From Pseudorasbora parva (lineage: Eukaryota > Chordata > Actinopteri > Cypriniformes > Gobionidae), in the NCBI RefSeq assembly GCF_024679245.1, contig NC_090186.1:31551946-31615945 (forward strand): a stretch of DNA of 64,000 nucleotides, read 5' to 3'. Each line of letters opens with the position of its first letter. Within the stretch, counting starts at the first letter, position 1. The notes under the pieces were generated by a model. The model saw nothing but the letters and a program-made list of their open reading frames with translations. It made no database searches and was not told where the DNA came from. Below are positions 12,024-24,367 of this stretch, piece by piece. The translations under genes were made by a program, and so were the position numbers.

Positions 12024-14587
12024 TAGTAGAAAGAAAGTGAAATAAAGCTCATATCAAAACAGCGTTTTCCCCCTTTTACTACAGAAAGACAAAAGGGAAT
12101 TATTTGCTTTGGAAGAGACAGCTGACTGATATTCATATCCACCCAGCTGTCATCATTAGGATCTTCAGGAACCTGGAGAATTCAGCCTGTCACTTAGTAA
12201 TGAGTCCACAAGAATGCCAATTCTGATTATTCTCTGTTTGAAGTTTATATTATTTGTCATAACATTTTCTGACGGTTTTAAGGTGACAAGAATGAAATTA
12301 ATGCATTTTCTTGATTGTCCCTGATCTGACTATCTATCCAGCTCATCAAAGTCTGTCCAGAAGCCTTGGAGAGATTCAAAGCGTGCACATAATAATGGGA
12401 TTTAAATAGTATTAATAAAAAGACCTTGAAAAGAGTGAGAAATTGTATGAGAAACAGTTTCAGTCACTGAAACACACGCAAGTTAAGGAACTAAGATTAC
12501 AGTGATATTTACAGGCCTATGTATGTGTGTGTACTTGTAAACGCACAGTATGTGTGTGAGAAGTACATCACTGGACTCTCAGGAAAGCAGTAGCACAGGG
12601 AGCCTGTGGCCACACACTGCTAAACGGGCCAACTGCTCTTTAAAAGATCTCTGGACATCTGAAACTCATTGAAACCTCCACTGACTATTAACCCTTATTC
12701 AGTGCCCAAGGGACTTTCTATTTCCTCTTCCAGGTCGCAGTTAGAGAGTTTCTAGAGTAAAAGATTACATTTTTTTAAGTCTCTAATATGCAAGCGTTTT
12801 ATCCACCCATACTTTAGTATGCTTATAATGAATGAATCAATTCAACCAACCAACCAACCATTTTTATCTGTTTACTTAGTTTAGATAGGTAATCAAAGAA
12901 GTGAAAATGACCCAAAAGTCTGAGTAACCAGTAGAAAAACTCAACCAGGCCTTTTCCTTACCATACCAAATAATTGGTGGTTAGTTAGATTAATTTTTCT
13001 ACTGAAATTCCTTGAGAAGTGTGGCTAAATCAGAAGCTAAATATGCTAAATTACCTAATCATTATTATTTAAAATACATTTAAATCTATACACATAACCA
13101 GCAGTCAACAGTTTGAGTTTGATTCAAAACTTCCTTTCCTGGGACCAGAGTTGTTTTTTGATTTATGCAATAAAAAACATGGACACTATCCAGAAAGCCA
13201 CTCGCAGATTGAAAATTTCTTGACAAACTAGCTGCGCATGTTATGTGTTGTCTAAATAATGCATTTTCCACTCCTTTGGCCGCATTACGCATCTGTGAGG
13301 CTTCTCAAAACGATCTACAATATTGCAAACAAACAGGCAATAGCCTGATTTCAGTACATGATTGCACACATCTGGAATACTGATTTACTGATTTTGCGAA
13401 GGAACAAGCAATCTTTCGTTCCCTCTCCCGCTCTAAGGGTCTTCTTTTGTGTTGCAAATCTTTCGGTTTAGTTACAGTGGACAGCGCATTCTGAAGAAAT
13501 AACCAGATACAGAGCGCATCTTGAAAGAAATTCCTGAGCACCCCAAGGAGTGGATGGAAAATGTATTTGGCATGCTGCTTTTGGACACTTTAGGTCAGAC
13601 TCAGTTCGGAACGAAGAAGGGGGAGGCTTTACATCTCTTGAGACAATACTTTCTTTTGAGACTCTCTCTCTTCGAAGGCGTTTGGAGAGTCTAGATACTT
13701 TGTTTTTAATCCTTTGTACCATATTTACCACAAAACATTACTTACCCTGAAATGTTATCATTTACATGCCATTTTCTCTTTTAGGCTTTGTTTAGATTAG
13801 ATAAGTGAACTTGCTTTGAAATTGATTACAAAGCCAAAAATCCCCAAGAACTCGACATGTTCAGAGGCTGAATCAGACCCAAAACACAAAATCAGAGTCT
13901 TTGATCATTCAGGGACTCATTTTATACAGATCAGGTATATTTTAAGGAACATACTGAATCTTTACCCATGCCTCTGTACTCAGAAAATACCTAATTGTTA
14001 CAGTTACTAGAGTATCTAACTGTCCTGTACAGTCATTATAGTGTGGCTGCACTAGCAGGTTTTCGGATGCTTCCAAGGTTGTTCCGCCTGGATAGATGGA
14101 ATGATAATGACAGTGAATTCGGGACATAGAACATCTGGGCACTACAAACAATGCTTTTATACCTCCTGTAGGTGTGAGATACTCCAGCATGAAGCAACTC
14201 TCAGCAAACTAACAGATTTGTCATGTTTCTGGCAACAAGTCCCTCTTTTAGATGAGATACATATGTAAACATCCTTAAAACAAGACACATTTACTTGACA
14301 AGCAAAGCTGTGTAACACAATAAGACTTTGTCTTCAGATTATAGCTAATTTTTCTTCTTTTGCAAAATTGTCTGTTTAAATAAACCAAAATAAAATGCAT
14401 TAGATTTATGCTTAAATCATAAAAGGTATAGGCTACCCTGAAAACAAGTCTTGTCTAACGCAACTGATCTTTTCAAGAAAATGTGTTTAATGTGTAAATG
14501 TTTTAAGGGTAAGAATTAACGGGCAAGAATTAGGCTAACGAATTACATTTTATTTTATAATTAAAAGTAATTTGCGTTGTGTTATAC
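12024..14587. other. hmcn1 intron 1, proximal part
   Basis: Non-coding sequence next to hmcn1 exon 1. No repeat family is clearly recognised. Intronic enhancers could lie here but sequence alone does not show them. Confidence 0.45.
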
Positions 14588-14834
14588 CTGGGTCATGAAA
14601 AGGCACCAAGGCGAAGTTGTATAGAGGTCTCTGGGGTCTGCTGAGGGATGTTTCCAAAATCTTCGATGCTCCTTCAATTACTTGCACTAAATCATCGTAC
14701 ATGGAGCCGGTGACATCAAACACAAATGCCAAGGTGGACGCTCCTTCTGGGATATCTTCATTTGTGTCCTGGGCTGCTGATAAAACGTTAAGAACTAGTA
14801 TCAGACCAAGAAAAAACGGGGAACTCAAGTCCAT
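14588..14834 (-). CDS. hmcn1: Hemicentin-1, first coding exon
   Basis: This exon starts hemicentin-1, a giant secreted extracellular-matrix protein of the fibulin group, which acts in basement-membrane linkage and, in zebrafish, in fin-fold and epidermal integrity. The ATG is at 14834-14832. Residues 1 to about 21 form a hydrophobic signal peptide ([20 protein letters not shown]). An acidic spacer follows, then the start of the VWA domain with [20 protein letters not shown], where the DVTGSM segment is the first metal-binding (MIDAS) motif, continuing to [10 protein letters not shown]. The exon encodes 82 codons plus one base and ends at a clean donor, CCCAG followed by GTATAAC in minus-strand sense. 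The mature part is nearly identical to the mammalian protein. All later exons (rest of VWA, many Ig domains, nidogen G2F, EGF) must lie beyond the left edge, since none was found in 1-14587. Confidence 0.95.
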
Positions 14835-15290
14835 CTTGATATTTCCAACTGCTCCTCAGCACAAAAAAATACAATAAAAAAATAACATCGACCGAAAAAT
14901 AAATCAGCGACGAGCTGAAGGAAAGTGACAAGACATTGGTTCAAAATGTCAAAACGTGCACTAGTGGGGGAAAAGTAAAATCTTTGTGGAGACAAAAGTG
15001 TGAGGGAAAGATTCAGCTTCAGATGTTTCCTGACAGTCGCTTGCGCGAGGATGTTTTGAGTTTTAGCCCGCGCGCGTCCTGCTCCTCTGAAGTTTCTTCA
15101 CAAACTGTCGCCTTTACAAATGCTCATCCACTATTAACTTCTTTTCACCAGATGCGAGACAACAAGCACCTCAGGCAAACACTGACTCGCCGTATTAAGA
15201 AGCTGCGCTCTTATTGGTTCGCAGCTCTCTCTCTTTTTTGGATCGCGAGGGGGTCTTGTGCGTATTGACAGACATATCACGGAATTACAT
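14835..15290 (-). promoter_or_regulatory. Likely hmcn1 5' UTR and promoter
   Basis: The 450 bases upstream of the hmcn1 ATG are richer in CpG than the surroundings (for example CCCGCGCGCGTCC near 15067). They include a CCAAT box in minus-strand sense (ATTGG at 15213-15217). No TATA box is evident. The transcription start cannot be fixed from sequence alone. Confidence 0.4.
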
Positions 15291-17168
15291 TCCATGGGGT
15301 CTCTATATGAAACCGATTTTCAGCGCTGAAACGAAACAATTCTTAATTGATAAATATGAACAATAAATATGAACAATTAAGCTGAAATATATTTCACTCT
15401 TATGGATTATTAAATTAATGCACTAAAATAACATAATGTAGGCTAATATGAAACCCCACAAAAATAACATCATAATAAACAAATAAACACTCAATACATT
15501 GTAAAGTCATAAAACAATAATAAATACCACTAAATATTACACTTCGTTATAAGAGTCAGGTTAGACTCCATTCACACTGTAGTTATAAGCGCAGAGCTAT
15601 GTCGTTTTTGCACTTTTACCACCACCTATTGGCAATGCAGTATGATCAACTTAATTGTCTCTACAAAATCACTTGCCAGCAAAAATGCAGGCGACCAACG
15701 TGTAAGGGCAATATAATTGCGAAAGGACAGAAATTATTAGACTACATGTGTTTTTGTTGGCGGTATGTTTGAGAAATGTTCGAGTAAGTGAAAAGTTTGC
15801 TTGTCGGACTGTAAAAAAAAAAAGAAAGAAAAAGAAGAAAAAAAGGATCAGGGTCAGCAGATTTTTGTGAGTGGGCCTAATGGAGTAAAAAAAAAAAAAA
15901 GAAGACCATGTAAAAGAGGAGCCAAAGAAACAGCCATGGTATAGAATTAACCAGTTCGCAGTTTTGAGTTGGAAGCGTGTCAAACCACAAGACATAAATA
16001 CCATTTTGGTTGATGAGATGGTAATACTAAGTCAGTTGGAAAAAGGTGCAAAGGAATAGTTAAGACAGATTTTGCCCCGAGTTGACGTAAATTAGTTGCT
16101 CTAAAACAATTTCCCAACACTAGATGTCACTATAGCATTTTTATTTCATTTTTGTTTTGCAGTATGATCGTAAAACCCTTGCTCTGAAATGGCAACAAGT
16201 ATTCATTATCTCAAATTTCCTTACCTCCTTGGTATAAAAGCCTTCTTTTGAAAATTTTCTTCCAAAGCAAGCATCTTCGTTTGAAGCATTTATCTAATCC
16301 ACTTAACTGTTTACAAAAACTTGTTTAATAGAGTATGGTATTCCAAAGCTAACATGGAAATATAACAACAAATGATACTGAACATACATGCTTAATCCTT
16401 ACAAACAACAACAACAACCCCCAAATCTCTTTTAAGCCAAGACCAGGATATTTCATTCCATGCTCTTACTTGAACCACCTGATACTTTCCAATTGCTAAA
16501 AAGGGAGGGGATTTTAAAACCCAATTTCCTTTGGTACATTAGTTCAAGGCAAGACTAATCGAAACCTCAATCTCTATGTAAATGGCAGTTCAAAGCAGGG
16601 TTGTTAAGGGCTTGAGTGAATACAAGAGTGACTTATTCTCCCACACTCCCAATCCACAGAAATCACCAGAAAAAAAATAGGGGTTTTGGCTTGGAGTATT
16701 CATTTTGTCCACTAGATGTCCACCCTGCAATTGACAGAATAAAAAAAATACACCATGTTGGCACAGGTATGTTGATCTCGAGTCTTCTTTGGCTTGAGTT
16801 GATCGTATGGAATTGAGGCAGGATGATTATTTTGGATACTGCTGGTTGTAGGTTTGAATCAGGGCCCAAAAGCAGCAGGCGGCCTGTGTTGGTGGATGAC
16901 AAATGTCAAAGACGCACAATATAGGAAATTACCAAAACTAAATTTGTACCAGCTACACTACACATTACTACCTTGACATTGAAAAATGTACACAATCTAT
17001 GTAAGGGTAAATGGTATTACTGGTGCAATCTATTATAAGGGGTTTTCGCTGAGTATAATCAAAAGATGAAATTAAATCATGTACCTGAAATTATTGCAAT
17101 TATGGTAAATGGTTACTCTAATTCTGATTTTGTTTAGGAACAAGATAAATAAATTCATCTGTACATAG
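15291..17168. other. Intergenic, no gene seen
   Basis: Low-complexity A-rich tracts at 15811-15846 and 15886-15903. A stretch around 16800-16880 contains GTAGGTTTGAATC, resembling a Pol III B box, but no convincing A box, so I do not call a tRNA or SINE. Confidence 0.4.
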
Positions 17169-17555
17169 TTAAAGGTGCCCTAGAATGAAAAATTGAATTA
17201 ACCTTGCCATAGTAAAATAATAAGAGTTCAGTACATGGACATCACATACTGTGAGTCTCAAACACCATTGCCTCCTATTTCTTATGTAAATCTCGTAAAT
17301 CAAAAACTCAACAGAAAAAAGTCCTTCTCAACACAAACCCAACCATGATGTAAGTGTTGGGGATCATTTATATGCACGCCCCCAACATTTGCATCTGTCC
17401 ACAACAAGCCAAATCTACTGATGGTAAACAAGACACTTGAAGAAACAGCTCTCATGACACATGGTTGAGGTTTATTATAATCGGATATCACAACAATCGT
17501 TCGTTTGTTTGGCCCATTTCAAGCAAGCTTCACTCAGTGTCTTAAACTGAAAAAG
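17169..17555. mobile_element. Fragment of a TTAA-type transposon (one end)
   Basis: Starts with TTAAAGGTGCCCTAGAATG and then matches, in reverse, the right part of the complete element at 30885-32770. Shared blocks include CATGTACTGAACTC-like sequence, GTATCCGATTATAATAAACC and GGGCCAAACAAACGAACG. Only this end is present; the other half is missing. Confidence 0.75.
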
Positions 17556-17616
17556 GGGGCAACTATATTCCTGCAAGCGGTAAGTAATTTATCCACTTAT
17601 TGACTAGCTGTATGAG

Positions 17617-17857
<241 letters not shown>

Positions 17858-17948
17858 AGTCCCTTGCAAAGCATGCTGGGAACTACAGATCCACTGCCCA
17901 GTTAGTTATGTCAACACAAATATTTCATGTAGTTTTAAGACTAATTAA

Positions 17949-18448
17949 TTAAAGGGATAGTTCACTTTGAAATTAAATTTTGATATGTTTTACCTCATGG
18001 GCATCCGAGATGTAAGAGTATTTGTTTCCCCAGTAGTTTTAATTTTGATTCGAGCGGTTTGTGTGAGAAAATGAACAGTATTTATTTCATTTTTACCTCT
18101 TGTACACCACAGGAAACACGCACGCGTGCCCTCGGATCAGTCGGATGTAGTAGTGTACAAGAGGTAAAAACGATATAAATACTGTTCGTTTTCTCACACA
18201 AACCGCTCATTTCGTGTCTTAGGCCATCAATGTGTATACGATGGGGGATTGTTTAATTTGGACTTCTTTGTGTATGCTCTGAGGTGGTGACCATAGACCT
18301 GCATTATGTGAGGCACAGACAAGAACGGTTTGACCTAAAATGATCAAAATTGAAACTACTGGGGAAACAAATACTCCTACATCTCGGATGCCCATGAGGT
18401 AAGCTAAAACATATCAACATTTTATTTCAAAGTGAACTATCCCTTTAA
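17949..18448. mobile_element. TTAA-flanked transposon with long inverted repeats
   Basis: Ends TTAAAGGGATAGTTCACTTT and AAAGTGAACTATCCCTTTAA are perfect inverted copies with TTAA on both sides (17949-17952, 18445-18448). The inverted homology continues inward through CTCATGGGCATCCGAGATGTA and through a second pair (CGAGCGGTTTGTGTGAGAAAA and its complement near 18190). No transposase. A very common cyprinid family, mobilised in trans by a piggyBac- or Kolobok-type enzyme. Confidence 0.88.
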
Positions 18449-18569
18449 GTAAACTTCAGTTTTAAATATATTTGGTCGATTGAACACAATTAAATTAAGT
18501 TGTGTCAAAATTAGATATGTTTAAGTAAAGTGAAGAGACTGAACTATTTTTTTTCAGTGAAGAGAACAT

Positions 18570-19082
18570 CTAGCCTGACAAGCTAGACCCACATCAAGAT
18601 GTTTGGTCTGGAAACTCACCATTGACAGGGCTCAATCCGAGGTGCGGGATAAACGGTTGTCTTTGCACGCGATAGGATATCGCTAAAACCAACTAGAGCA
18701 ATGAAGGTGAAACAGAGCTAGTTGATAGATTAAACATTCGCCGTATCCGGTCAGGAAAACTCCGAACACATCTTCCCTTTTTAAAAATGACTTCAGTGCC
18801 GTTCTTTGTTCTTTTCTCAGAGAAAAGCTTAACTCCAAGTCTTCCAGAGTCGTGGTCAAAGCTGATTCGAAAGGCCGCCGTTCGGCAGTTTCTGTGTTTA
18901 CTAGAAGCACGCAATTGAACTTGGCCGTCATCATTATGGCCCCGCCCAGACTCTATAAACGATGTGATTGGCCCGGCAAGAGTTTGGCTATTACAGCTCA
19001 GAAGGGTATTGAGAGTTGCTAGACGACACTCGCGAACAGATTAGATTTGCTGCTGCTAGGGTGCGTCTAGATTTCTAGGCTA
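18570..19082. mobile_element. Non-autonomous hAT-like element
   Basis: The ends are TAGCCTGACAAGCTAGACCC and, inverted, GTCTAGATTTCTAGGCTA. The 8-bp sequence GAGAACAT lies directly on both sides (18562-18569 and 19083-19090). The length is 513 bp with no transposase. The ORFs at 18683-18934 fall inside it and show no known domain. The terminal TAGCCTG is shared with the element at 43701-44487. Confidence 0.82.
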
Positions 19083-19090
19083 GAGAACAT

Positions 19091-20314
19091 ATATATTTTG
19101 TGTGAAATCCATCTGAAGCTCTGTTGTGATTTATGTTTTTTTTTTTATGCCCCACTTGTTACACAAGTTTGCTCTTTAGTATTTACAGTACATTAAAAAC
19201 TATTGCCGTCTGTGTGACGGATATCAACAAAACCCATCAAGCTTTTTCAATCATAAACATGTGCTTTTTGTCCTGAAAAAAGGGCACGCGACACCTCGTC
19301 CCATCCTTCCCCACAACCCAACACAACACAAACCGAACAGTAAAGAAGCCCCCTCAGCTCTGTAATTCAATAGGTCTAATCCCTGATTATACTGTTCCTA
19401 ATCTCTGCAGAGACCCTCTTTGTGTGACCAATAATCAATCCAGGTCAATGCACCTGCACAAAAGCACACAGACAGACAGATAGATATGAACATGTAAACC
19501 ACTCCCTAATAAAGACTCAAATATTCACAAAACTGTATTATGCATTAAGCACTAACATCTTAATGTTAAAGCAAGATAATAAGAGTATATTTATTATGTA
19601 TTCAATAATAATTATGAAATGAAGACACTAGGAGGAACAGTTTAGTGAAAGATACACAACAGATCTAGACGAATAAAGAGAAGGAGGCATGGGATACAAG
19701 ACGGGTACAAGTGGCACCCTAATGAAGCCTACAGGAATGTTGTTTAGCTGCCATGTGAATGGCCACCAGTGGCGAGATAAAACCCCTCTTTGCTGTTTTT
19801 TTCTGGGCGTACCATTCTGTGCCGACTGCACATTTTTCAGTCCAGTAATGACGCACCCTACAATGCTTTGTTTGGCACTGAAAGAGGTACGCAGAGTTCA
19901 CAGGCCACTGGATAATGAAGCGGGGAAAACTGGCTGGATGGAACAAGCAGCAGGGGGAGCCCTATGGCGCCCATCTAAACCCATATATGAGAAGAATCTG
20001 TTCTGTTAAAATGAATAGACGTTTAATTCAATTATTAATTTATTTTTCAAACAGATACCATGAAGAATCAAAGTGAAATTTATAAGGTTAAACATTTTGG
20101 AAAATTGCATAAATGTTTAATAGCAAGCCATAAACAGCTGCAAATTGCAAGCAGTGCTGTGGTTATAGATAATCAACTGTTAGTGTTGAATAAAACATTA
20201 TGGCTGGTATATTATCCTTAATAGGGACTCATTAAAATGTCTGTAATGAAATGAGCTCATTAGAGTGAATTAAGACAGCAACAGAAGGATTTATGGTAGC
20301 AACTGGGCATTTTG
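19091..20314. other. Intergenic, no gene seen
   Basis: No repeat with clear ends and no exon recognised. ORFs at 19628-20009 lie on both strands of the same segment without homology that I can see. Confidence 0.4.
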
Positions 20315-20374
20315 TACATTCACCTAAAGGATTATTAGGAACACCATATTAATACTGTTTGACCCCTTTCGCCT

Positions 20375-21716
20375 TCAGAACGGCCTTAATTCTACATGGC
20401 ATTGACTCAACAAGGTGCTGAAAGCATTCTTTAAAACATGTTGGCCCATATTGATAGGATAGCATCTTGCAGTTGATAGAGATTTGTGGAAAGCACATCC
20501 AGGGCACGAAGCTTCAGTTCCACCATATCCCAAAGATGCTCTATTGTGTTGAGATCTGGTGACTGTGGGGGCCATTTTAGTACAGTGAACTCATTGCCAT
20601 GTTCAAGAAACCAATTTGAAATGATTCAAGCTTTGTGACATGGTGCATTGTCCTGCTGGAAGTAGCCATAAGAGGATGGGTACATGGTGGTCATAAATGG
20701 ATAGACATGGTCAGAAACAATGCTCAGGTAGGCCGTGGCATTTAAGCGATGCCTGTGGCGAGGTGAACGAACGAGAGACATGGGAGGAGCGAGTGAGACC
20801 GGGACGTGATTGCGAAGGAGCGTCACCTGCGAGCCACACCTGTCTCGAGTCCTCTCATGAGGGAGCTTGGAGGCATCTAAGGTCGACACCAGTCAAGAAT
20901 GAGAGAGGACCAGGTTTGGGTTTTACGTTGAGTTTTGTTTATGTTTTGTTATGTGTGTGCGGGCAGTCGTCCGTGAGGGGCTGCCCACGGTTTACTTTCG
21001 TTTTGTTTATTTAATAAAAGTTGTTGAATGTTCGCACCTCCTTCCTTCCCATTTCTACGAACATTATTACAATGCTCAATTATTAGCACTAATAATTGTG
21101 CTAATAATTGGGCCTAGTGTGGCAAGAAAACATTCCCCACACCATAACACTACCACCACCAGCCTGCACAGTGGTAACAAGATATGATGGATCCATGTTC
21201 TCATTGTTTATGCCAAATTCTGACTCTACCATCTGAATGTCTCAACAGAATTCGAGACTCATCAGACCAGGCAACATTTTTCCAGTCTTCAACTGTCCAA
21301 TTTTGTTAAGCCTGTGCAAATTGTAGCCTATTTTTCCTGGAGATGAGTGGTACCCGGTGGGGTCTTCTGCTGTTGTAGCCCATCTGCCTCAAGGTTGTGC
21401 ATGTTGTTGCTTCACAAATGCTTTGCTGCATACCTCGGTTGTAATGAGTGGTTATTTCAGTCAAAGTTGCTCTTCTATCAGCTTGAATCAGTCGGCCCAC
21501 TCTCCTCTGACCTCTAGCATCAACATTGTATTTTCACCCACAGGACTGCAGTATACTGGATGTTTTTCCCTTTTCACACCATTCCTTGTAAACCCTAGAA
21601 ATGGTTGTGCATGAAAATCCCAGTAACTGAGCAGATTGTGAAATGCTCAGACCGGCCCGTCTGGCACCAACAATCATGCCACGCTCAAAATTGCTTAAAT
21701 CACATTTCTTTCCCAT
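20375..21716 (-). pseudogene. Tc1-like transposase remnant
   Basis: Minus-strand DD34E transposase remnant of the element at 20317-21865. The N-terminal paired-like helix-turn-helix region (SISQSAQLLGFSCTTISRVY) is readable from 21716 down to about 21540. A second piece (LTEITTHYNRGMQQSICEA) follows in the frame ending near 21306. After the nested insert, the catalytic segment reads GYFQQDNAPCHKA. Downstream frames are broken again. No intact protein. Confidence 0.85.
20753..21075 (+). mobile_element. Retroposon-like insert in the Tc1
   Basis: This segment is foreign to the Tc1 family sequence, which resumes at CAATGCTCAATTATTAG. It is GC-richer (GGTGAACGAACGAGAG, GGACGTGATTGCG), then T-rich with an AATAAA at about 21013, and ends in a CTTCCTTCCC stretch. 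That layout resembles a SINE or the 3' tail of a LINE. The target duplication is not clear (GATGC at the left, AATGC at the right), so ends are approximate and the class is uncertain. Confidence 0.45.
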
Positions 21717-21867
21717 TCTGACATTCAGTTTTGGAGTTCAGGAGATTGTCTTGACCAGGACCACACCCCTAAATGCATTGAAGCAACTGCCATGTGATTG
21801 GTTGATTAGATAATTGCATTAATGAGAAATTGAACAGCTGCTCCTAATAATCCTTTAGGTGAGTGTA

Positions 21868-22525
21868 TATACGCAGTTTACATGAGCTTATTTTACATGA
21901 GATTACATGAGCTTATTTTGTTAAACCAATGTTGGAGGAAGAGTGATCAAATTCCCATGGTCCATAATATGCCCAAAAAAACAGTACAGTATAAAGATCG
22001 GAATAGGATATAATCAGGCTAACAGACGCAAACAAATTCCACAATCTTTAGCAATGCTACAACATCCTCTAACAGTCATGGTTGTTATCGTATGCCTCCT
22101 GCTTCTTTGTGTTTACAGTTACTGTTTCAAGGGAAATGTGTCATTTCAATGGCACAAAATCCCAATCGCACTGTCACTGTACGATAATTATTCATAATTA
22201 TCAGCACATCTGCTCATCTGTATGCCTCCTTCAACACAAATGCACAACAACCAATCAATCTCCCTATGAATTCCCGCTGTTGACCCTCCCGTTCCGACAG
22301 GAGACGATTGGCACAGAGGTGAACAGAGGGGCAGCCTCTGTCTTCAGGGTAACTAGGAAACAGTGTTACATAACCTGGATGTGATGCGAGGAAGAGCGAT
22401 GTGCTGATTTACAAATTGAGTGGGGGGAAGGGAAGATTGGCTGTTGTGTTCACTTGGCTGTGGCCTTTTTCAGCTGAATGAAATATATAACTTCATTGAA
22501 TTAATGAAGTAGTATTAATGGATGC
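21868..22525. other. Intergenic, no gene seen
   Basis: No splice-flanked exon or known repeat identified. Two overlapping ORFs (21943-22384) lack recognisable domains. Confidence 0.4.
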
Positions 22526-23166
22526 TAGCCTGGATGCCAGCCGAATTTAGCCCCGCCCACAATTTTTTTAGGTCGGGCAGTTCGGTCTGGCCTAAATCCA
22601 TAGAGGAGTAATTATCTCTGAACAGAAACTGTTCGGATCAATGAAATCATCAGGGTGGGCTTTAGACGATGACAGACAGATGATGAACAGTAATGTAATC
22701 ATGGACGTCATTAAAGGCGCTTGGATTCCATTTGTTCGAACGGAGAGCTTGTTTGTATATGCATTCACCTTCACAATTTCTCTCAGAAATGATGAGTAAG
22801 TACTCTGTGTATCATTAAATCATTTTATTTTTTTACAACACCGGCAAAGATTGTGTATTCCAGCCTGATTTAAGTGTGCGTGCAGACAGGGTTGCCAAGT
22901 TTTTAAAACAAAACCAATCAACTACTAGCCCTAAACAATAGCTTCTCGGGGGGTACTCCGGGGGAAAAATGGCGTTTGGGGGGTAAAATGTGTGTTATTT
23001 TGGCAAGGCACTCATGGGTATATACATCACATAATAGTCGCTTTGACCCGCGGGGGGAAAAACGCGGACTCGGCAACACAGTGCAGTTGACCTATGTTGA
23101 CATTTGACAATGCGTCGCTTCATTGCTCTGATTGGTTGTAGGTCTATCCAATTGATGTCTTTCAAT
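22526..23166. mobile_element. Truncated copy of the TAGCCTG element, inverted relative to 43.7 kb
   Basis: Starts TAGCCTGGATGCCAGCCGAA and follows, in reverse complement, the complete element at 43701-44487 for about 640 bp. Shared blocks include TTAGCCCCGCCCAC, AACAGAAACTGTTCGG, GGGTAAAATGTGTGTTATTT and GGTCTATCCAATTGATGTC. The match stops near 23166, so the far terminus is lost. Confidence 0.85.
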
Positions 23167-24367
23167 TAATTTGATAAAAATAAGTTTGTCCTACTCAAAC
23201 CAATTAAGTATTAGAGTTTACAGTTGCAAAGAGTAGCATATTACAATGAAATATTTTGTCTAACCGCATGGCATGTGACTTTTAACTGGCACCCAATAAC
23301 CATAAACGTGTGAATGTGTTGTTAAATATATACATTATTTACATTTCGAGTGAATATTTTTGGTCAAACAGGGTCAGCTAACAAAAAAGTTTGGGAATCC
23401 CAATTCTTCAGTGATCAGATGTGCAAACTGATTAGCATATCCTGCTGCAAAATACTTTCCCACATCTCAAGTATACCTTCTCCGGGCTCAAACATTGCAT
23501 AAGACTCCAGGGTTAGCTGAATAAGTGATCATGAATGACTGGAATGTCAAACAGGAATACTGCATATGTGGGAACAATACTGTTTCCACCAGACCAGACT
23601 ATTCTTGACAACAAGGGATGGAGCACAAGGTACAAACAACCTGGGAAAGAGATACCGTTTCCTTCTTAACAACTATCTGTGGGTCACATGATACTCATTT
23701 ACAACACAAGCTTACATGATAATCTTTTCTGATTAACCATTTTCTATTTATTTTTTTAGATTAGAATCTCATGTTTTTACTGTAAGCAAATAAAAAGTCT
23801 TTATCAAATTGAGGTCATTCATTATCAGAGTAAATAGAAATCATGTGAAATGTCTTTAAACAGAATTGCTTCTTTTGAAACCCAAATACACAGACCTGAT
23901 GATTTAAAGGTTTTCTCAACCCAAAAAAGATAATTTACGATCATCGACAATTCAAGAAAAAATAAGACTACATAATGGTTCACTATCTTAAGTCCAAGAA
24001 GAACTGGCAGCTTTGTGTATGTGTGAGACTGTGCAGAGCTAGTACAGATGTCCTCTGGCAGCACGATATAAACATGCAGGTTGAGATTCTCACAGCATGA
24101 ATTGGCTTACTATTTAATAGAACATAGAATTCAAAACCAGGTCCATTTAAAAGCTGAACATCTTGACAAAAGAGAGGACTGACATTGATTAACTTAACCT
24201 CTTTCTTTCTTTTCTCATGTGTCCTTGAATAAACTTGTTTTCTTCCTCTCTCTCATTGAGGCACTTTCTCACCCTCCTTTTTGGTTAATGGTCAATTCTT
24301 TAAAATAACTTTCAATTTCTCGTTCCCTACTTAATTTCCTGATTTTCTTTGGATCTGCTTGACATGA
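23167..24367. other. Intergenic, no gene seen
   Basis: AT-rich unique-looking sequence. No exon, RNA gene or element ends recognised. Confidence 0.4.

Larger units (their letters stand above)
20317..21865 (-). mobile_element. Tc1-like transposon with a nested retroposon-like insert
   Basis: The ends CATTCACCTAAAGGATTATT and AATAATCCTTTAGGTGAGTG are inverted copies, flanked by TA (20315-20316 and 21866-21867). The minus-strand interior encodes a Tc1 transposase in pieces: MGKKCDLSNFERGMIVGARR at the start (ATG at 21716), a helix-turn-helix region near 21640, the arm ending NRLQFAQA (21306), and GYFQQDNAPCHKA with the second catalytic Asp near 20640. Frameshifts and an insert of about 320 bp (20753-21075) break it. 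It is the same family as the broken copy at 59.2-63.0 kb. Confidence 0.92.

Noticed and set aside
15669..16004. 111-codon minus-strand ORF with Phe-rich hydrophobic stretch
   Set aside because: The hydrophobic part is only the complement of A-rich tracts at 15.81-15.90 kb.
16800..16900. Possible tRNA or SINE because of a B-box-like GTAGGTTTGAATC
   Set aside because: No A box at the right spacing and no acceptor-stem pairing.
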